From Dyella humicola (GTDB lineage: Bacteria > Pseudomonadota > Gammaproteobacteria > Xanthomonadales > Rhodanobacteraceae): a DNA stretch of 47,843 bases. Every line of letters begins with the position of its first letter. Within the stretch, counting starts at the first letter, position 1. The translations under genes were made by a program, and so were the position numbers. Below are positions 1-6,657 of the stretch, piece after piece. The notes under the pieces were generated by a model. It had not been told where the DNA came from and did not search any database. It saw only the letters and a program-made list of their open reading frames with translations. The stretch spans positions 1-47,843 of the forward strand of contig NZ_JAPDPC010000006.1 of the NCBI RefSeq assembly GCF_026283945.1, in the 5' to 3' direction.

Positions 1-69
1 CCTCAACCGGTCGATGCAACACACTAACGACTGCGCAAGCAGCAGGAGTGTTGCATCGACCGGTTGAGG
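1..69. repeat. Perfect 22-bp inverted repeat at window edge
   Basis: Bases 1-22 (starting CCTCAACCGGTCG) are the exact reverse complement of 48-69, separated by a 25-nt spacer, so the strand can form a 22-bp hairpin. It directly abuts a truncated copy (75-90) of the 24-nt dispersed palindrome described below. It may be the end of a mobile element or a large hairpin element whose remainder lies left of the window. The sequence alone does not identify a family. Confidence 0.8.
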
Positions 70-74
70 CCGCC

Positions 75-90
75 GTCGGAAGCGGACATT
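75..90. repeat. Truncated copy of the dispersed palindrome
   Basis: Carries only the right half (GTCGGAAGCGGACATT) of the 24-nt palindrome found at 364-391, 1408-1431 and elsewhere. The left arm is replaced by the inverted repeat at 1-69. It lies 22 nt beyond the stop codon of the gene at 113-334, the same relative position as the complete copies. Confidence 0.7.
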
Positions 91-112
91 ACCGCGAGTC
101 CCCCACCTTGAT

Positions 113-334
113 TCAAGGTTCTGGCCTTTGTGACAACCAGAGCATGTCGCGCGCTTTGCGGCGCAGTACGTTCACGACAATCACACCCGTGGATGGACCG
201 ATGAGGAGCGGTAGCAGCTGCGCCCAATGAGGAGCATGCCAAATCAGCCCCATCGCAAGATACAGGGCGACGCTGACCGCAACACACACGAGATACACCA
301 AAGCCAAGCCGATATTGCGAACGCCCATTTTCAT
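113..334 (-). CDS. Small two-helix membrane protein, unknown function
   Basis: A 73-aa protein with two hydrophobic stretches (about residues 7-28 and 38-54) and a basic C-terminal tail containing RRKAR, so it is probably an inner-membrane protein with both ends on the same side. The ATG at 332-334 is preceded on the minus strand by GAGGT at good spacing, which supports it as a real gene. It is the most downstream member of the repeat-separated minus-strand run in 1-2935. A full palindrome copy lies just upstream (364-391) and a half copy lies just past its stop. I do not recognise a family. Six of the genes in this run share the same orientation and similar spacing, so it is probably read with or like its neighbours. 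Confidence 0.5.
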   Translation of the reverse strand: MKMGVRNIGLALVYLVCVAVSVALYLAMGLIWHAPHWAQLLPLLIGPSTGVIVVNVLRRKARDMLWLSQRPEP

Positions 335-363
335 CGCGTATTACCTCAAACCTGTTGGCATGA

Positions 364-391
364 TGTCCGCTTCGGATCGAATGCCGACATT
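364..391. repeat. Dispersed 24-nt palindrome, copy 1
   Basis: TGTCCGCTTC, loop GGATCG, then AATGCCGACATT: an imperfect member of the family with arms GTCCGCTTC/GAAGCGGAC and loop GGGTCG. It lies between the VOC gene (stop at 503) and the small membrane protein gene (start 334). Confidence 0.7.
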
Positions 392-502
392 CCAAGAATG
401 TCCGCGCAATCAACCCGTCCGCAATGTTGCCTTGGGCAATTAGCGACCATACCGTTCTAGCGTACATAAAAGAGATAGAAGTGATCCCCTGTAGTTCGAT
501 GG

Positions 503-931
503 CTATGGGTGCCGCTTCGGGCTCCACGCTTTGTGCACGAACTCAATACGGTTTCCATCGAAGTCGGCGACGTTGGCTGCGTAGTAGCCTCGGGCAAAGT
601 AAGTACGATCGGCTGGTTTACCTTCGTCGGTGCCACCGGCTTCGATTGCAGCCGCGTAGGCGGCGTCGACCAATTCATTGGTATCGCAGACGATTCCGAT
701 GTAGAGCCCGGTCTCGCCGGGCTTGCGTTGCCGTAGCCAGACGCTTGATCCGACCGCCTTCCCGCTGAGATACGCATCATCAGCAATGCCGTAAAGATCC
801 GGGACGCTCTCAGGACCTGAAGCAGCGTCGTAGTTGCCGAACAGGCGCCAGCCGAGCGGCTTCAGGGCTTCAGAGTAGAACGCCAGCGACTTGTCGATGT
901 CGGTGACGGAGATGTAGACGTGGTCGATCAT
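503..931 (-). CDS. VOC-superfamily (glyoxalase/bleomycin-resistance fold) protein
   Basis: A 142-aa single-domain protein of the vicinal-oxygen-chelate fold. It starts IDHVYISVTDIDKSLAFY, the typical first beta-alpha-beta module with a His at residue 4. It ends with YYAANVADFDGNRIEFVHK, the final strand carrying the Glu usually used as a metal ligand. The domain length fits a one-module family member such as those annotated glyoxalase/dioxygenase-like. The substrate cannot be told from sequence. The start at 931 is chosen because AAGGGA precedes this ATG; an upstream ATG at 961 has no good ribosome site and would overlap the palindrome's flank. It is the only recognisable enzyme in the repeat-separated run. 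Confidence 0.85.
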   Translation of the reverse strand: MIDHVYISVTDIDKSLAFYSEALKPLGWRLFGNYDAASGPESVPDLYGIADDAYLSGKAVGSSVWLRQRKPGETGLYIGIVCDTNELVDAAYAAAIEAGGTDEGKPADRTYFARGYYAANVADFDGNRIEFVHKAWSPKRHP

Positions 932-971
932 TTTTCCCTTTTCTTGTTGCTTCAAAGCCAATGCGGAAAAC

Positions 972-995
972 GTCTGCTTCGGGTCGGAAGCGGAC
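972..995. repeat. Dispersed 24-nt palindrome, copy 2
   Basis: GTCTGCTTC, loop GGGTCG, GAAGCGGAC. Its right edge is one base from the stop codon (997-999) of the next upstream minus-strand gene, the tightest gene-repeat junction in the set. On the minus strand it is followed by a short TTTT run. Confidence 0.85.
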
Positions 996-996
996 G

Positions 997-1377
997 CTAG
1001 TGTAAGAAGAATTTATGCAGCCCTAAAGCGGCGGCTGCCGCAAGCGACAGCCAGCGCATGATGCCGAGCACAGGCTTGTAACCTTCGAATGCTTCTCGAA
1101 GTTGTTGCAGCGGAGCGCTGGGGCCTATCGGCGTGGCCGAAATGTGAAAACGACTGTTGTCGCCGAAAGGCTCCCAGAGTTCGAAATGCATGTCCCCGAG
1201 GGTGAATCTGCAGAAGACGTCTTCGCGACCGAACAAGGCCCAGCTAGGCCGCGACAGGATCGATGCACCTGGAAGGTGGGACACCACCTTGCAAGCAGCA
1301 TGGCGCGACAGGAAAACGTTAGGAACTTCAAAGTAAACAAGTTCCCCTTCAGAGTTCAGTCCTTCATAGACCTTCAC
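997..1377 (-). CDS. Hypothetical protein with C-terminal membrane anchor
   Basis: A 126-aa protein that starts with GTG; GAGGAG lies 9 nt upstream, which fixes the start. Residues 1-100 look like a soluble alpha/beta domain rich in aromatic residues. Residues about 107-122 (MRWLSLAAAAALGL) form a hydrophobic segment close to the C-terminus, suggesting a tail-anchored or peripheral membrane protein. I do not recognise a family. It sits between palindrome copies at 972-995 and 1408-1431 in the minus-strand array. Confidence 0.6.
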   Translation of the reverse strand: MKVYEGLNSEGELVYFEVPNVFLSRHAACKVVSHLPGASILSRPSWALFGREDVFCRFTLGDMHFELWEPFGDNSRFHISATPIGPSAPLQQLREAFEGYKPVLGIMRWLSLAAAAALGLHKFFLH

Positions 1378-1407
1378 AACGTCTGGCTCCTCGATTGGAA
1401 CGTCAGC

Positions 1408-1431
1408 GTCCGCTCTGGGTCGGAAGCGGAC
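1408..1431. repeat. Dispersed 24-nt palindrome, copy 3
   Basis: GTCCGCTCT, GGGTCG, GAAGCGGAC: a near-consensus copy. It lies between the genes ending at 1477 and starting at 1377. Confidence 0.85.
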
Positions 1432-1476
1432 CTTACAGAATTTGGTTTGCTCTTGCTCGGGTGGCTTGCCCTCGCA

Positions 1477-2067
1477 TCAGGGTAGACCTGGATATGCGTT
1501 AAGGGGTAAACCTCGCGCTGCCAGGCTGATTCCATCTTCCTTTGGGTCTTGCAGGCAGACTCCGGTCAGATTGTTGGCGATGATCACATCAACGAAGGAC
1601 TGTGTTACGAAGACCAGAGAACTACCCCGTGTTTTGAATATGGGCGGTAGCGACTCTGGCAAATCATCTTTGAACACATGCGACCGGTAGTTGTAGCGGA
1701 TGCCATCTTGGGTGATCGAGCTTACGGATCGCGCGTCATCGAGATAGTCCTCGACGCGCAGAACGTTCATGGCGTAGTAGGGCTTGCCACGCAAGTCATG
1801 AAAGCGAAGGAACTGCACGCCGCCATCTACCACAGGCTTAAGTAACTCCATGGCTCGCTGGGAAACCACGGGAACCCAAAACATCCATCCGACGAAGTCC
1901 GGGAGCTTTTTGCTCTTACCCAAGACTTTCAGGGGTGGAAGCGACCAGGGCTCGCTCATCGGCTGGCCAATAAAGTGGGATCTCCAGTATTCCGAACTGT
2001 CTCCTGCATAGCCGACTAGGCTCATGTACCTGTTACTTTGAGTTTGAAGTATCCAGATCCTTACCAT
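1477..2067 (-). CDS. Imm11-like (DUF1629-type) protein, possible orphan immunity protein
   Basis: A 196-aa soluble protein. The segment after residue 70 resembles the Imm11/DUF1629 family found as immunity proteins beside polymorphic toxins and in large paralog sets of Myxobacteria. The cues are a 'QFLRFHDLRGKPYYAMNVLRV' style strand pair (about residues 85-105), then 'DDARSVS', and a C-terminal 'SLVFVTQSFVDVIIANNLTG' helix-turn region. No toxin gene is adjacent. The start at 2067 is chosen over 2127 because GGAG precedes this ATG with 8-nt spacing. Assignment to the family is from remembered motif pattern, so the functional call as immunity protein is inference. It is flanked by palindromes at 1408-1431 and 2213-2236. 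Confidence 0.55.
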   Translation of the reverse strand: MVRIWILQTQSNRYMSLVGYAGDSSEYWRSHFIGQPMSEPWSLPPLKVLGKSKKLPDFVGWMFWVPVVSQRAMELLKPVVDGGVQFLRFHDLRGKPYYAMNVLRVEDYLDDARSVSSITQDGIRYNYRSHVFKDDLPESLPPIFKTRGSSLVFVTQSFVDVIIANNLTGVCLQDPKEDGISLAARGLPLNAYPGLP

Positions 2068-2212
2068 CCGGGAAACTCCAACGCGTTTTCGAGATGCACT
2101 TGCAGTGCCTCCGACGTTGCCACGCAAGAAAGATCCAAAACTACCAAGTCCCGTCTTTGTTTTGACTCAGTCAACGTAGTGGCTCCTGTCGGTATCAGGC
2201 ATGTCGAAAAAG

Positions 2213-2236
2213 GTCCGGTTCGGGTCGGAAGCGGAC
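2213..2236. repeat. Dispersed 24-nt palindrome, copy 4
   Basis: GTCCGGTTC, GGGTCG, GAAGCGGAC, 26 nt beyond the stop of the gene at 2263-2526. On the minus strand it is followed by CCTTTTTCG, so this copy could act as a terminator. The other copies mostly lack a T run. Confidence 0.85.
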
Positions 2237-2262
2237 TCTACCCATCTGGCGAAGCCATGATG

Positions 2263-2526
2263 TCAATCATCGAATGACGAGCACAACCAGAGTCCGTTTT
2301 GACGCTCGGCCATAGACCCGCGACTCAGCCCCACAACGTCGTTTAGGCTGGGTTGTCGCCAAAGTAGATGTTCGAAACCGACAACCTCAAAGTCGTTGCA
2401 ATCGGCAGGGTGATCCGTTTCACCGCAGACCAATTGCCAGGTCGAGTCCTTGTGATGAAGGACAAGACGAACCTCTCTCTCCGCAAGAAGGACGTGTCTG
2501 CAAACGATCGCGGTAGTTTCAGCCAT
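2263..2526 (-). CDS. Hypothetical 87-aa protein
   Basis: A small soluble protein with His/Cys-containing centre (WQLVCGETDHPADCNDFEVVG) and an acidic end (CSSFDD). The composition is that of a folded, non-membrane protein. I do not recognise the family; the pattern 'TWQLVCGE' is faintly reminiscent of small immunity-type domains, but this is not enough for a call. AAGG lies upstream of the ATG. It belongs to the repeat-separated minus-strand run, with palindrome copies on both sides. Confidence 0.5.
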   Translation of the reverse strand: MAETTAIVCRHVLLAEREVRLVLHHKDSTWQLVCGETDHPADCNDFEVVGFEHLLWRQPSLNDVVGLSRGSMAERQNGLWLCSSFDD

Positions 2527-2562
2527 AGGCCCTTGGCACCTTCCCCTCGATCAGTGAAGAAC

Positions 2563-2586
2563 GTCCGCTCCGAGTCGAATGCGGAC
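2563..2586. repeat. Dispersed 24-nt palindrome, copy 5
   Basis: GTCCGCTCC, GAGTCG, AATGCGGAC, 22 nt beyond the stop of the gene at 2609-2884. Confidence 0.8.
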
Positions 2587-2608
2587 CTAAGAAAGTTATC
2601 TAAACTCC

Positions 2609-2884
2609 CTACTTAGGAGCCCCATTCTTGCCGCCTTTAAGGGGGATACCTCCCTGCAAGACGATCAACGCCACGATCCCCAGGGGCCAGTATGAGAACA
2701 GGCCATCCCACTGGGAGTACGCCTTAAAATCCTGCTCTGTATGCGACTGCCCTTGCTTACCGCAGTATCCGTGCTCGGGGCATGGACGTATTGGATTGTC
2801 TGGAAAACGAACCATCCCATACACGAAAAAGCCAGCCATGGCCGCTCCGAGTAACCAAGCAACTACAGTTCTAAGCGTTCTCAT
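2609..2884 (-). CDS. Small membrane protein with Cys-rich loop, unknown function
   Basis: A 91-aa protein with an N-terminal transmembrane helix (about residues 7-24) and a second hydrophobic segment (about 65-80). The loop between them holds CPEHGYCGK, two cysteines that could form a disulfide outside the cytoplasm. GAGGA precedes the ATG. No family is recognised. It is the most upstream clear member of the array; the next palindrome (2901-2924) lies immediately before its ribosome-binding region. Confidence 0.55.
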   Translation of the reverse strand: MRTLRTVVAWLLGAAMAGFFVYGMVRFPDNPIRPCPEHGYCGKQGQSHTEQDFKAYSQWDGLFSYWPLGIVALIVLQGGIPLKGGKNGAPK

Positions 2885-2900
2885 ACATTCCTCAATTCGT

Positions 2901-2924
2901 GTCCGCTATGGGTCGGAAGCTGAC
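2901..2924. repeat. Dispersed 24-nt palindrome, copy 6
   Basis: GTCCGCTAT, GGGTCG, GAAGCTGAC, followed at 2941 by a partial GGTAGCGGACCCTACC palindrome. It marks the boundary between the small-gene array and the glycosidase genes. Confidence 0.8.
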
Positions 2925-3073
2925 CTTTCAGAAAATAGCCGGTAGCGGACCCTACCGCCGTCAAGCTGGATTCTTGCCGCCTAAGGCACAGGTGTTTTGA
3001 GACCGAGGCCTTGTTTGGTTCGATTAGAAAGATTCAGAGGTCGGGGCGGTAGCCATGGAAACCGGATGCCCTG

Positions 3074-4549
3074 TTATTGGTGGAGGGCCGTGTCTGGTTC
3101 GCTTTTGTGGGCATCTGCCACCCCAGCTCCAGCGATAACGAACGTCGTTACCGAATCTTCGGGAAGGCTGGCCGTCAGGATGCCATTCGATAGGACGAGG
3201 CCCGATACGGGAGCCAGACTCTCGGTGGCCGAAGTGCGAAAGGCCGTGACACTTGTTCCCGCGGGCGATAGGCGCGAAAGGTCGTAACGGACATGCCTGG
3301 TGTGACTGGAAGCGTTCGTGCTCACCACAATCAAGCGTCCGTCCTTGGCATTCAGCGCAGCCAAGCTCCGTTCGTCGTCGGTTTCGAGAAATATCGCGCC
3401 GGGCCGGATAAACCGACTGTAATTCGCCATGACCCAGTATTTTCTGCCCCGTTGCGGCGGCGAGGGTTTGCCGTCCATGGTGTTGGTGAGCAAACCCCAT
3501 TCCGGTCCGTCGACCGCCTGCCAGTAGATCCATGCTGCGGGATGCATCTGCCGCAAGTCAGCCAGGATGGTCTCGGACAGCGTCATGCCCGTTGGGTCAC
3601 CATCGCCATATTCGGATTGCCATAGCCGCTTGCCCGCCGCGGCGACGCTATCGGCCAGTGCCTTGCGCTTGCTGCCGTTGTAGCTGTGGGTGTTGACCTG
3701 GCTCAGGGAAGACCGCGCGTCGTGGTCAAAGCTGCGGAAAGTCGCAAGGGCTTCGTCGATGTCGTTTTCATCGGATGCGCTGACCGTGGTCGTGAGCCCC
3801 AGAGACGCCAGCGCCCGGCTCGTATCCAGCACGAGGCGGGACTGCGCTTGACGATCGACATGGCATCCCTCCTGGTTATGGCCATACCACCACCAGATCG
3901 AACTGGGTTCATTCAGCGGTTCCAGGGTTCGAAACACGATGCCGTCCTGCCGTTCGATGTGCGCCACGACGGTCGCCAGATACTGGGCGAAGTCATCCTC
4001 ATGCGTGCGCGCAAGATTGTTCAATCGATCAGGCGCTATGACAGCCCATGCACACGAGCCCGCCACCCGCCAACTACATCTGGCACCGCTGACACTGCCA
4101 CTGACCGTCATCCAATAGGGAGGAGAATTGGCGAACGCCTCGAAAAGCGTGGCGCCATGTGCCTTCGCCTGGCGTAACACCCAGCGCTGCCCCGCATCGG
4201 CGCTCCAGTTCCAGTGGCCGGGTGCGGGTTCGAACCCTTCCATGTCGGCGCGGAAGGGCAGCATGTGCAGAGTGGGATTTTCACCGCCACCGATGTTATA
4301 ACGAACAACGGTAAGGCCGAGCCCCTTCTCCGGATCGAAGATCTTTTCGATGTAGTCGTTTCGATAGACGTCCGGAAAATTGCCTACGACCTTGGCCCAC
4401 CAGGCCAGCGAGACTCCCCATCCTTCGAACGGAAGCGATCGCTGCGACGGATCGATCCGGACAAGATCATCCGCAGAGGCGCCAACACTGCCGACGATGA
4501 GCAAAGCGAAAACCAAAATACGCAGCATGACGCCCTGACCAAACTTCAT
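3074..4549 (-). CDS. Glycoside hydrolase family 30 enzyme, secreted
   Basis: A 491-aa protein with an N-terminal signal peptide (MLRILVFALLIVGSVGASA; residues 8-26) and a GH30 (beta/alpha)8 barrel plus C-terminal beta domain. Visible landmarks are FEGWGVSLAWW (41-51), RYNIGGGE (83-90), NSPPYWMTVSG (141-151), the acid/base Glu in LEPLNEP (E214) and the nucleophile Glu in LWQSEYG (E313). The WGVSLAWW/NSPPYWM pattern is nearest the endo-beta-1,6-galactanase-like branch, but the substrate is inference. Residues about 156-178 are Cys/Arg/Trp-rich and unlike the usual Asn/Gly-rich loop at that place, so they could be an insertion or a compensated double frameshift. The alternative start at residue 8 (4528) would begin exactly at the signal peptide. 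It starts 55 bp after the GH1 gene, so the two are probably co-transcribed. Confidence 0.88.
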   Translation of the reverse strand: MKFGQGVMLRILVFALLIVGSVGASADDLVRIDPSQRSLPFEGWGVSLAWWAKVVGNFPDVYRNDYIEKIFDPEKGLGLTVVRYNIGGGENPTLHMLPFRADMEGFEPAPGHWNWSADAGQRWVLRQAKAHGATLFEAFANSPPYWMTVSGSVSGARCSWRVAGSCAWAVIAPDRLNNLARTHEDDFAQYLATVVAHIERQDGIVFRTLEPLNEPSSIWWWYGHNQEGCHVDRQAQSRLVLDTSRALASLGLTTTVSASDENDIDEALATFRSFDHDARSSLSQVNTHSYNGSKRKALADSVAAAGKRLWQSEYGDGDPTGMTLSETILADLRQMHPAAWIYWQAVDGPEWGLLTNTMDGKPSPPQRGRKYWVMANYSRFIRPGAIFLETDDERSLAALNAKDGRLIVVSTNASSHTRHVRYDLSRLSPAGTSVTAFRTSATESLAPVSGLVLSNGILTASLPEDSVTTFVIAGAGVADAHKSEPDTALHQ

Positions 4550-4604
4550 GGCCGATTTACACCGCTCGTTGTCGGGCGCAGGTCAGCATGGACATTACCC
4601 ATCC

Positions 4605-6185
4605 TCATCGGCTGGGTGCATCGGCGGCCGTCTTGAGATCCGCCGAATACTGTTTCAGCATCGACGCGCTCAGTCCGTTGGCATGGGCGATCTCGCCATA
4701 GAGCGCGGCGGAGGGGCGTGGGGTGCGGTGGAAGTCGTGCTCGTAATCCACCGCGAACAAACCGAATTTCGCGTCGAACGCCTCATTCCATTCGAAATTG
4801 TCCATCAGCGACCAGTGGACATAAGAGCGGATATCAACGCCGTCCCGGCGCGCGAGCCAGGCTTCGCGGATATGCGCGACCAGATAGCGTTGTCTTTCCT
4901 TATCGTCGGCGGCGCCATCGGCCGTCCCGTTCTCGAGGATCATCACCGGCTTTGCATAGCGCTTTCCGACCTTGGTCAGCATCGCGTAGAAGCCGTGCGG
5001 ATAAGAGGGCCAGCCCAGGTCGTTGCGCTCCTCGCCAGGCAGGTCGGGCGCTACGTTGCCGACCTCGGGAGCGAAGGGATGTCGCCAATCGCCGCGCACA
5101 TAGTTTCGGCTGTAGTAATTGACCCCGACATAGTCCTCGGTCCCGGCCAAGCCCTCGATCGGGCGGTCGATGCCGGTCGTGGTGATGCGCATGCGGCCGC
5201 TGGCAACCGCGTCCAGGAAATCCCAGTTCCAGCTCTTGTCGACAACCCAGGCGAGCGCCCGGTCGAGGGGCGAGTAGCGGTCATAGGGTTCGAAGACCTC
5301 GAGATTCTGGGTCAACCCGACTGAAACCGAGGTGCCGCGCGCGCTGGCGACGTGGTGCAGGACCCGATAAGCATCGACATGCGCCTGCAGCAGCGCGGCG
5401 TAGACGTCCTGGGCGGCGGCGAAGTCGCCGCGCTTCTCGCCCGGCGGGTAAGAGCCGAGGACATAGCCGTCATAGAGATAGACCATCGGTTCGTTGAGCG
5501 TGCACCAGATCCGCACCTCGGGAATGAAATTCTGCGCTACGGCTTCGACATAGGCATGCCAGAGCGTCATTGCATCGGCGCGCTCCCATCCGTGCTTGCC
5601 GTTCGCGTCCGCGTCGAAGAACCAAGCCGGCGAGACATAGTGGAACAGGGTCACCACCGGCTCGATGCCGCGGCTGCGCATCGCCGCGAAGAGCTTGTGG
5701 TAATACGCGATCGCCTCGGGGTCGGGCTGGGTCATGCCGGCGCGCGGAAACAGGCGGGCCCATTCGATCGAGACGCGGAACGCGTTGAGACCGAGATGCG
5801 CTGCGGCCTCGATGTCCTGGTCGTAAAGGAGGTCGAATCCCGCTTTGTGGATGCGTACCTGCTCGGGCCATCGGCCGAAATCGCGGAGATTGCCGGGCGA
5901 GGTGGCGCCGAGTTTGTCGCCGTCGGCAAACCGATGGTCGCGAAACACCTCGGCCTCGAATGCCGTCCAGTCGCTGGCCGGCACGCTTTCCGTCTGTTGT
6001 CCGGCGATCGCCACGCCCCACAGGAAGCCCTTGGGGAAATGCATCGCTTGCAAGGGAGCGGGAGTGTTGCGCGGCTCGCCGCGCCCCGGAAGGGCAAGGC
6101 TTAGCGCCATGCTGCCGAGAACGAGTAGCGCGACTACGCCGATGGCCACGCCCTTCCATGTGCGCCCGGTCATAAGCCGCCCCAT
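4605..6185 (-). CDS. Glycoside hydrolase family 1 beta-glycosidase, membrane-anchored or exported
   Basis: A 526-aa GH1 protein. The catalytic barrel starts at about residue 48 (FPKGFLWGVAIAG). It shows FRVSIEWARLFP (136-147), the acid/base Glu in TLNEP (E232), NYYSRNYV (356-363) and the nucleophile Glu in ILENG (E418), where most relatives have I/VTENG. Residues 12-33 form a hydrophobic helix after a short basic N-terminus (an uncleaved anchor or signal peptide), unusual because most GH1 enzymes are cytoplasmic. Start 6185 is preferred over 6218 because GGGAGAGATGGG precedes it. Together with the GH30 gene it suggests periplasmic breakdown of a glycan, the GH1 enzyme releasing terminal sugars. 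The exact sugar is unknown. Confidence 0.9.
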   Translation of the reverse strand: MGRLMTGRTWKGVAIGVVALLVLGSMALSLALPGRGEPRNTPAPLQAMHFPKGFLWGVAIAGQQTESVPASDWTAFEAEVFRDHRFADGDKLGATSPGNLRDFGRWPEQVRIHKAGFDLLYDQDIEAAAHLGLNAFRVSIEWARLFPRAGMTQPDPEAIAYYHKLFAAMRSRGIEPVVTLFHYVSPAWFFDADANGKHGWERADAMTLWHAYVEAVAQNFIPEVRIWCTLNEPMVYLYDGYVLGSYPPGEKRGDFAAAQDVYAALLQAHVDAYRVLHHVASARGTSVSVGLTQNLEVFEPYDRYSPLDRALAWVVDKSWNWDFLDAVASGRMRITTTGIDRPIEGLAGTEDYVGVNYYSRNYVRGDWRHPFAPEVGNVAPDLPGEERNDLGWPSYPHGFYAMLTKVGKRYAKPVMILENGTADGAADDKERQRYLVAHIREAWLARRDGVDIRSYVHWSLMDNFEWNEAFDAKFGLFAVDYEHDFHRTPRPSAALYGEIAHANGLSASMLKQYSADLKTAADAPSR

Positions 6186-6437
6186 GTCATCCCATCTCTC
6201 CCAGATGGAACGGAACACTCCACCGGAGCGGAGCCTTCCAAGCGAGAAAATCGCAAAGCAACCGTGATCAGCATTGACTCCCCCTGAGCCATCAAAGCTT
6301 GACCAAACTGTTATCGATTATGTCCGCTTCGAGTGGCGGGACGGACACTGCTTGCACGCGTTGCTCCCTCGCGTCCTCGAGGCGCTACTGCGAGGAGGTG
6401 ACGTGGCGGCATTTCGATCATGCGTGGTGATTGTTAT
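6186..6437. other. Intergenic region with degenerate palindrome copy
   Basis: No coding region is seen. A degenerate copy of the 24-nt palindrome lies at 6322-6346 (TGTCCGCTTC then a damaged right arm ending ACGGAC). The region probably contains the promoter for the glycosidase operon, but I see no convincing promoter boxes. Confidence 0.5.
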
Positions 6438-6657
6438 TTATTCAAGCAAATGATTTAGTATCACAAAGGCTGTCCCATCGACTCTCTCTGGCGAGGCGAG
6501 CATCGCGTGAGCACGGATCAGGAACTCCCCATCGGGCAGCGCGTTCAAGTGCTGTGGATTACCACGCATCGCGAACATGGCGGCCATGCCGTCCAGTGCT
6601 CGGCTAATGATTTCACGGCCCTGGACCAGCGGGCCTTTGACGGGACGGGCCGCTGAG
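6438..6657 (-). pseudogene. Possible truncated remnant, NTF2/SnoaL-like
   Basis: On the minus strand a reading frame ends at 6438 and reads GREIISRALDGMAAMFA... then HLNALPDGEFLIRAHAML..., ending in ILNHLLE. This has the look of the last ~65 residues of a real protein; the 'GRE-I-AL-GM' and 'DGE-RA' pattern is loosely like SnoaL/NTF2-fold proteins. Continuing the frame upstream would run antisense into the start of the AtuA-like gene, so the 5' part is missing. It is best read as the stump of a gene cut off when the catabolic operon became adjacent. Low certainty. Confidence 0.3.

Noticed and set aside
48-460. Short plus-strand frames across the palindromes reading like RFGSNADI or RSGSEADL
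   Set aside because: These peptides are just the translation of the 24-nt palindrome (also at 1409, 2564 and 2901); as I recall, such frames are a frequent source of spurious predicted proteins.
1-2935. Classical integron cassette array
   Set aside because: The repeats are short 24-nt palindromes without the RYYYAAC/GTTRRRY core sites of attC, and no integrase is in the window. Only a cassette-like arrangement is claimed.
1-2935. CRISPR array
   Set aside because: The palindrome copies are separated by whole genes of several hundred bases rather than uniform short spacers, and no cas gene is present.
4548-6104. Plus-strand frames of 250-258 codons opposite the GH1 gene
   Set aside because: The minus strand carries a complete GH1 enzyme with catalytic Glu residues, so the plus-strand frames are shadows.
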